A stretch of DNA of 64,000 nucleotides, from contig OU452219.1 of the NCBI GenBank assembly GCA_911728455.2, forward strand, positions 15,342,397 to 15,406,396. The letters run 5' to 3'. Source of the DNA: Marthasterias glacialis. Lineage: Eukaryota > Echinodermata > Asteroidea > Forcipulatida > Asteriidae. The notes beneath the pieces are model-generated. The model did no database searches and had not been told where the DNA came from. It worked only from the letters and a program-made list of their open reading frames with translations. Within the stretch, counting starts at the first letter, position 1. Each line of letters starts with the position of its first letter. This document shows, in pieces, positions 58,838 to 64,000 of this stretch. Both the position numbers and the translations under genes were made by a program.

Positions 58838-58963
58838 AACAAAAGAGGACAATAGGGTACCCGGTTGGAAAAGGTCCCCAGTTGGAAATCGTGTACAAAA
58901 CCAATGGGAGCTGTTGCTAAAAAGTACAAACAAAAGAGGGACAATAGGAGGTCCCCGATTGGA
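58838..58963 (+). repeat. Direct repeat of a 30-base block
   Basis: ACAAAAGAGGACAATAGG...CCCGGTTGGA (58838-58867) recurs as ACAAAAGAGGGACAATAGG...CCCCGATTGGA (58930-58963), with a related GTCCCCAGTTGGAAAT between them. Confidence 0.75.
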
Positions 58964-58977
58964 GGTAAATACACACT

Positions 58978-59003
58978 TGTGTGTGTGTGTGTGTGTGTGT
59001 GTG
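58978..59003. repeat. (TG)n microsatellite
   Basis: Uninterrupted TG/GT run of 12-13 units just after the direct repeat. Confidence 0.95.
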
Positions 59004-59009
59004 GTGTTG

Positions 59010-60560
59010 ACTATGCGCGGCCTACGGAAGATGCGACTTAACTGTTTGTAAGTAGAGAAAATCTTTTTGAAAAGTGAACATAACCCTCCTATTTGAATCT
59101 GTCTCTTTACTCATACCAACATCTTCTACAACACTGCTACACCATCAACACATTCGTAGTTGTGGATGCCTAGAAGTCAACCACTGACAATTTTTTTTTT
59201 TTTTGGCAACAGCAATTTTGAGTAAAAATTTGTAACTGTCTGTGGCTTGCCAAACAACATTTGCTGAAGGGTTATTTCATTCGCTTTGGAAACTTCCCTG
59301 GTCGATACTCTGTAGTAATGAGCCACTCTCAATGGTTCATTAATTGTACCCACTTCAGTGTGTCAACTCTAAAAGCTAACTTCTTCAGGGATGTCACCCT
59401 CATCAATTAAAAACACTTCATACAAGCAAATCTCAGCTCAAGTGTTTCCTGGTGTATGAAGTGACCTTGGCAATGCAAAGTTTGGAAGTTCAATGACAGG
59501 ACAGAGGACGTTTCTGCGGATCCCGTTGAGCCAGTCGTAGGGCTTTTGTTGTGAAGCAGCATGCTACAGCGACGAATCAACATCGCTGCTCTGAAAAAGT
59601 TTTTTATGATTGATACACAGTGTTTCTGATGTGAAATTTTTGTATGAGCTGTCTGAGCCCCACTTTAGAGCTACTACTTGAGCAAAAGTAAGTTGAAATA
59701 GTCACAGACACTGTACATTACACAGCCGTACGACTAGTAGACACTATTGAGCAAACCGAGTCTGTAGTAAGTAAATTTTATTCAAAGTATTGTTATCGTT
59801 TTTAAATGTTTAATAGAGTGAATCCAAAGTTGTCTTGTTTCCCGATCAGCATGACAGAAAGCTCTGTATGCAAAGTATAGTTTGAAGAGAGCCAGCCTAA
59901 TTTAGTCTTGAACCTCACTTTTAATTCCTCTTGAAACAGTAAGTACACGATCAAAACAATGGCCGCCTTACTCAATTTTAACTTGCTCTTTTGATACTTA
60001 AAAAGGGAAACTCTGTTTGCTGAGTGGGAGAAAGTGAGTGGCAGTTGGCTTATCAGTGGTAAAGGTACAACCGTCTGATAAATGAGACTTTCCCCCAAAC
60101 TCCATGAAACAGAAGATGACTATCAGGGTAGAACAAATCTGTCCCTTTTTGGCGGATACGCATACAGGATGTCATTCATTTTGATATTGTGGATGACATT
60201 TCACAAACAAAAACCGTCATTGATTCTCGGGGTGCCATAGGACAGACACCTGCATTGATACATGTTTGTGGATGCCACTGACCAGATGAAGTGATCAGAA
60301 TTACTGATCAGATTAAAATATTTTAATTCCCCTTTTTATTGCCAATGCGGTATGTGTTGTGACTTATGTGTTACTGTCATCTGTTCTTGTGAAGTTATAC
60401 ACACTTAATTTGATTTAATTTTGGGCAGTTGACAAAAAAAAAATTATTTAGGCTTATAGTTTAAAGGTTATATGGATGCCCTACTGTTTTTTTTTTTATT
60501 TAGTTCTTTATTTTGTTTTCTCCTTTTTAAATTTGAACAATTCTTTTTTCAATTCTAAAA
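59010..60560. other. No gene seen
   Basis: AT-rich sequence with a T run near 59193-59206. The 98-codon minus frame (59802-60098) has no domain. Confidence 0.55.
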
Positions 60561-60565
60561 TACAT

Positions 60566-60626
60566 ACAATTTGGCCCAGTGGCTATCCTAGCTGTATGAA
60601 TAAAACATTCAATTCAATTCAAAACC
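60566..60626 (+). repeat. LINE-type 3' tail
   Basis: GCTGTATGAATAAAACATTC followed by AATTCAATTCAA is typical of the 3' terminus of non-LTR retrotransposons in many invertebrates. Only the tail is recognisable; no reverse transcriptase remnant was seen upstream. Confidence 0.4.
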
Positions 60627-61191
60627 TAAAATCCTAATTCTAATATGCCTTTGAAGATACTCCACATCCTGGGGCACATTTTATGACCTGAACTAAGTTT
60701 TACAAAGCTGTGTACCAGTACGCAAATTGTTGCGGTTACTGTAAGAGAAAGTTGTGCAGAGGCACATGAAGATTTGACAAAGCATGTGTGTGTTAACAGT
60801 GGATTTGCATTTTTGTGACACTCATCTGCTTTTAACAGCCAGTTAGCTGCAAGTGAGTGTGCCTTCAGTGCTTTGCTTTGGTTAAAAAACTTTTGCCGAA
60901 ATAGAAACTGTACTCCGCAGAAACTGTCTGCCTACATACCTTTTATTTATTTTTATTTTTTTTTGCTGCAAATCACACAAATTTGCTGAAAGAGTTTTTG
61001 TGCTTGTTTTATTTTTTATTATTATTTTTTTTTATGAGCAAAAATATTGTCTGGTAATTGCAAAGTAAAACTGATCATAAAGTGCCTTTTTCAAGGGATC
61101 ATTGTACACGGATGATAAGTAAGATTGAGTATCATCGTGGAAGATGTAAGTGTGAAATATTCTTGAGTTAGACATTAGTCATATAAATCAC

Positions 61192-61312
61192 GATCAGTGA
61201 AGGTCAAATAACTGTCAGTGAAGGTCAAATAACTGTCAGTGAAGGTCAAATCATGTTAGTGAGGGTCAAATCATGTCAGTGGAGGTCAGCTACTGTCGTT
61301 GAAGGTCATCTT
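61192..61312 (+). repeat. Minisatellite of AGGTCA half-sites, 20-21-bp period
   Basis: Six tandem units of about CAGTGAAGGTCAAATMACTGT. AGGTCA lies at 61201, 61222, 61243, 61283 and 61303, with GGGTCA at 61263. The first three and the last match the TNAAGGTCA extended nuclear-receptor half-site; the others have one change. The period falls from 21 to 20 bp in the later, more diverged units. Confidence 0.9.
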
Positions 61313-61379
61313 ATGGATGAAAGATTTGTAAAAGGCAATTAGTCACTTCAATTCAAACCTATGGTGTATTTTCTTGCTT

Positions 61380-61830
61380 TTATAAAGTAATGACCTGTAA
61401 GAGTTTACCTAAGATTGGATGTAAATTGCTCAGTTTGGATTCAGGCACTCGACCCGTCCTGCGCTCTGACAGCAATCGCAGAACAAGAGACCCTCCAAGC
61501 GTGGCTCTCTGGCAATGAACAATTAAAAACGACCCTGTGACGAAGTCATTGCCTTTGATCAGCGGCACACTGCCAGTCAGCGTTAGAAATGCATGTTTCT
61601 TGCTGAAGTCAGACGGAAAAGCAAAGCCTTGCGAAATGGAATGTAATTATCGTTTCGTAACTTGTCAGTTTTTGATTTCATGGGTCGTGGGGTGCTGGAG
61701 ATCTTCTTTTTTTTTTCGTCGTAAAAGTTTTCCGGGCTGCCGCTGTTGACCGTTAGCTGTATTAGACCTTAATTGCATCTCGCTACAAATCTCTTTGACC
61801 TTCACCTTTACACAACCAAAGTGAGACCTG
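61380..61830. promoter_or_regulatory. Candidate conserved non-coding element
   Basis: Unique, CpG-richer block just downstream of the AGGTCA array. It contains TGACGAAGTCA (61538-61548), a TCF/LEF-type CCTTTGATC (61552-61560), a SOX/homeodomain-like AACAATTAAAAA, GTAATTATCG, and TGACCTTCA (61796-61804), another TNAAGGTCA complement. Open frames on both strands (61380-61856) overlap and lack domains. Confidence 0.35.
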
Positions 61831-61941
61831 TAGATAGAAATAGTCTGGTGGTGCATCTTTTGTGCATTACTAATTATATGAAGTGTGATACTGTACTCAG
61901 GGATTCAGACAAGGTGCCTTGTTATTAAATACATCAGTGCA

Positions 61942-62146
61942 GGGCTGAATTTCATATAGCTGCTTAAACACATCAAGCAGCCAACAACAACAACATTATG
62001 CTTAATACTAGAATAAAGTTACCAGCCAAAGTACTATCTCACATGTACCATATGTGGCTGGTGGCTGGTATCCTGCTCATTTTCGCTGAGCAGCAAATAT
62101 GTTTAGCATTATTCTATGCTTCAAGCAGCTCTACAAAACTGGGTCC
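61942..62146. mobile_element. MITE G, copy at 62 kb
   Basis: GGGCTGAATTTCATATAGCTGCTTAAACA at the left (a variant of the family start) and TTCAAGCAGCTCTACAAAAC then TGGGTCC at the right are inverted ends. The interior has CATATGTGGCTGG and GCTGAGCAGCAAAT. About 205 bp, non-coding. Confidence 0.8.
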
Positions 62147-62149
62147 AGG

Positions 62150-64000
62150 TCACTGATCACAACTTAAATTTGTGATTATCACAAATTGTTTTTATCCATG
62201 TGTATTGAATTCATTTGTAAAGGACACTGAAGATTTGCCAGGCTTAGTTCCATCATGGAGTGTTTCAAATTATCTCCTTTCATCCAGAGGAATTTGAACA
62301 GTTAATAGCAGTGTAACAGGAAATCCCAGGTGCAGTATCTTGTAAAATTAATGCATTCTTTGTAATGTATATGAACTGCACTTTTTCAGATGATACTATT
62401 TTTGTAAGGTAGCTTTTACAATCGTACAGTTTTGAAGAAGCTAGAACATGCACTGAGTATGTTTTTTTCAAATGTAAAGTTAGTTAGTGTAAATTCATCT
62501 TTTTTTTTAATTTAGTAGTGGGTGTTTTTAGGCAGCTTTGAAAAATGATGTAGATTTCAGAAGAGGCAAGAAAATGCACTGAGTATTCAATTCAAGTAAC
62601 ATTTGTTTTCCACACTGACAGTCAAAAAACAAAGGATACAATGACTTGAGTAATGTGGAGGAGAGTTTTTAAAAAAGCAGGACTTGTCAAAGAATAGCCT
62701 GTACACCGAACAAAGAAAACAAAACAAGAACTAACAAAAAAAACAACAGCAAAACAAAGACAGCAAAACAATGTCTATATACAATATAAGTTGTACAAAG
62801 CAATACTACAAAAGTTTGTTATTGCAGCAACAGCGCATCAGTGCAAGAAAATTGTTTGAGCTTCTGTTCTTATTACCACAAAGCGACAGAGGGAGGCTGA
62901 TCAAGTGTTTGGGACCAGAAAACATACAATGTTGAAATGAGGTGGATTTTACAAGAGGATTGTAGACTTTCAAAGAGGAGCAGGTATAGAGGATGGGAAC
63001 AGACCTATTGAGCTGGAATATATTAGACAGCAGAGTATGATTTTTTTTATATGTAAAATTGGTGTCAATATGTCATGTTTATTTTTAATTCAATTGTGGT
63101 AATTTTTTTTTTAATAGTAAGATCCCAAATATTGAGAAGATCTTACTGTCAGAAGAAAAAAATATTTGATTTAAAACATATTAACACAATAGTGGGGAGG
63201 GGGGGGGGGCGAATATAGAATCATAAAAACTAATACTTTATGTGTGATGGGTTTATGTGGAAGATTAATCTTTGTCAGTATGGCTAGCAAAGGTACAAAA
63301 ACAAAAATGCATGGATATGAGACAAATTGTGTTTTAATGCCCTGAACCCCATCGGGGGTTCCACATTGGAATCCTTGTTGAGAAAGTGCCCTTGGGGATG
63401 TATCAGGTTCCGAGGTGATATCGTAAAAGTGTAAATTGAAACTCAAGTAAATTGTCACTCAATCTCGAAGATTAATTTCACATTGTCAGATAATTTCCTA
63501 TGTGTGTGTTGTCACTTAGGTGGTCACATGACCCCCCCCCCCCCCCCGCCAATATGTTCGCCGGTCAAGACATGTGCGCATTGTGTTGTGTATTGTTAAG
63601 GGAATATACAGTTGGCGTTCATATTCATTTTTCTAAAGGCATTGTTACCTTTCTAGCAGAGGTACATGCATGAGAACTGAATGTGATATCCCAGCAACCT
63701 CTCACCAATAGCCTTTGCTTTGAGTGAGGGCAAGAAGGTGATGTGGCCCTCCCAATGTGGTTAGTATTTTCTTCTTATTTATTTGTTTAGTTTATTTCAC
63801 AGGGTATCGTCGGGTATATCAGAATTTTAAATATTTTAGTGGGATTTAAACGTAGGTTCACCACTGAGGTGGAAGGTCGTGACCATTCAAATTTTGCCAT
63901 GATACCCCCCCCCCCACTGAAAGTTTTATATCTGTTGAATAAATACAATCGACCAACAAATACCAAGACTTATTGTGTTTACATAAACAGAAAGTGAGGC
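62150..64000. other. No gene seen
   Basis: AT-rich sequence with a G run (63195-63209), a C16 run (63532-63547) and a further C run near 63906-63915. TATTCAATTCAAGTAACATT near 62585 resembles an ATTCAATTC LINE tail. The minus frame 63171-63458 reads through the G-rich tract and has no domain. Confidence 0.55.

Noticed and set aside
60421-60626. LINE with reverse transcriptase upstream of the ATTCAATTC tail
   Set aside because: No open frame or recognisable reverse transcriptase motif in any frame upstream; only the tail is supported.
1-64000. CRISPR array, bacterial operon, phage or biosynthetic cluster
   Set aside because: No regularly spaced identical repeats with unique spacers, no closely packed long open frames and no ribosome-binding-site pattern; the DNA is eukaryotic non-coding.

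Overview
The window looks like non-coding DNA from a large eukaryotic genome, most likely an invertebrate deuterostome and plausibly an echinoderm such as a sea star. The evidence is an AT-rich background, abundant homopolymers and microsatellites, no long open reading frames, and many degenerate interspersed repeats. These include tRNA-derived SINEs with A and B boxes and miniature inverted-repeat elements (MITEs) of a kind I recall from echinoderm genomes. The taxon is inference. Nothing resembles an operon, CRISPR array, phage or bacterial gene.

Coding content is minimal. The best gene evidence is a short plus-strand segment (18790-18926) that reads as a first coding exon: an in-frame stop just upstream, a start codon in good context (18823), an acidic/Ser-rich stretch ending in a basic Pro-Lys-Arg motif, and a near-consensus splice donor at 18927. 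If real, what follows is a long first intron that may reach the right edge. I do not recognise the protein. A much weaker candidate 3' exon lies at 47564-47721. Two TATA-like candidate promoters lie upstream of the first exon (about 16.2 kb and 17.6 kb).

The rest is mostly a mosaic of repeats, best described as families: (1) a tRNA-derived SINE at 7.85, 8.2 and 23.9 kb; (2) a second tRNA-type SINE at 3.0, 25.5 and 37.6 kb; (3) hAT-like MITEs at 21.1, 30.2 and 35.6 kb, one with a perfect 8-bp target duplication; (4) TA-bounded MITEs at 30.7 and 35.3 kb; (5) a GGGCCCAATTTCAT-ended MITE at 9.9, 29.3, 48.4, 48.7, 49.1 and 61.9 kb, with two full copies back to back at 48.4-48.9 kb; (6) a TTAA-bounded MITE at 49.9 kb; (7) a CACTGCAAAAACTGG-ended MITE at 7.6 and 14.9 kb; (8) a roughly 0.6-kb element at 1.8 kb and, inverted, at 38.5 kb; (9) a dispersed family at 2.5, 21.7, 23.3, 39.6, 49.7, 53.0 and 54.9 kb. 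A distinctive 1.1-kb array of CCAAT/ATTGG motifs occupies 9.0-10.15 kb and carries a nested MITE.

Between repeats are a few high-complexity, CpG-richer islands (6.5-6.9, 14.3-14.65, 34.4-34.6, 44.3-44.9 and 61.4-61.8 kb) that could be conserved cis-regulatory elements. Nuclear-receptor-type half-sites recur: a six-copy 20-21-bp-period AGGTCA array at 61.2 kb, an inverted pair of DR1-like sites at 57.3 kb, and single extended half-sites at 44.55 and 61.80 kb. I found no new enzymatic or defence system. The most unusual items are the CCAAT array, the AGGTCA array and the MITE palindrome. All calls were made by eye.
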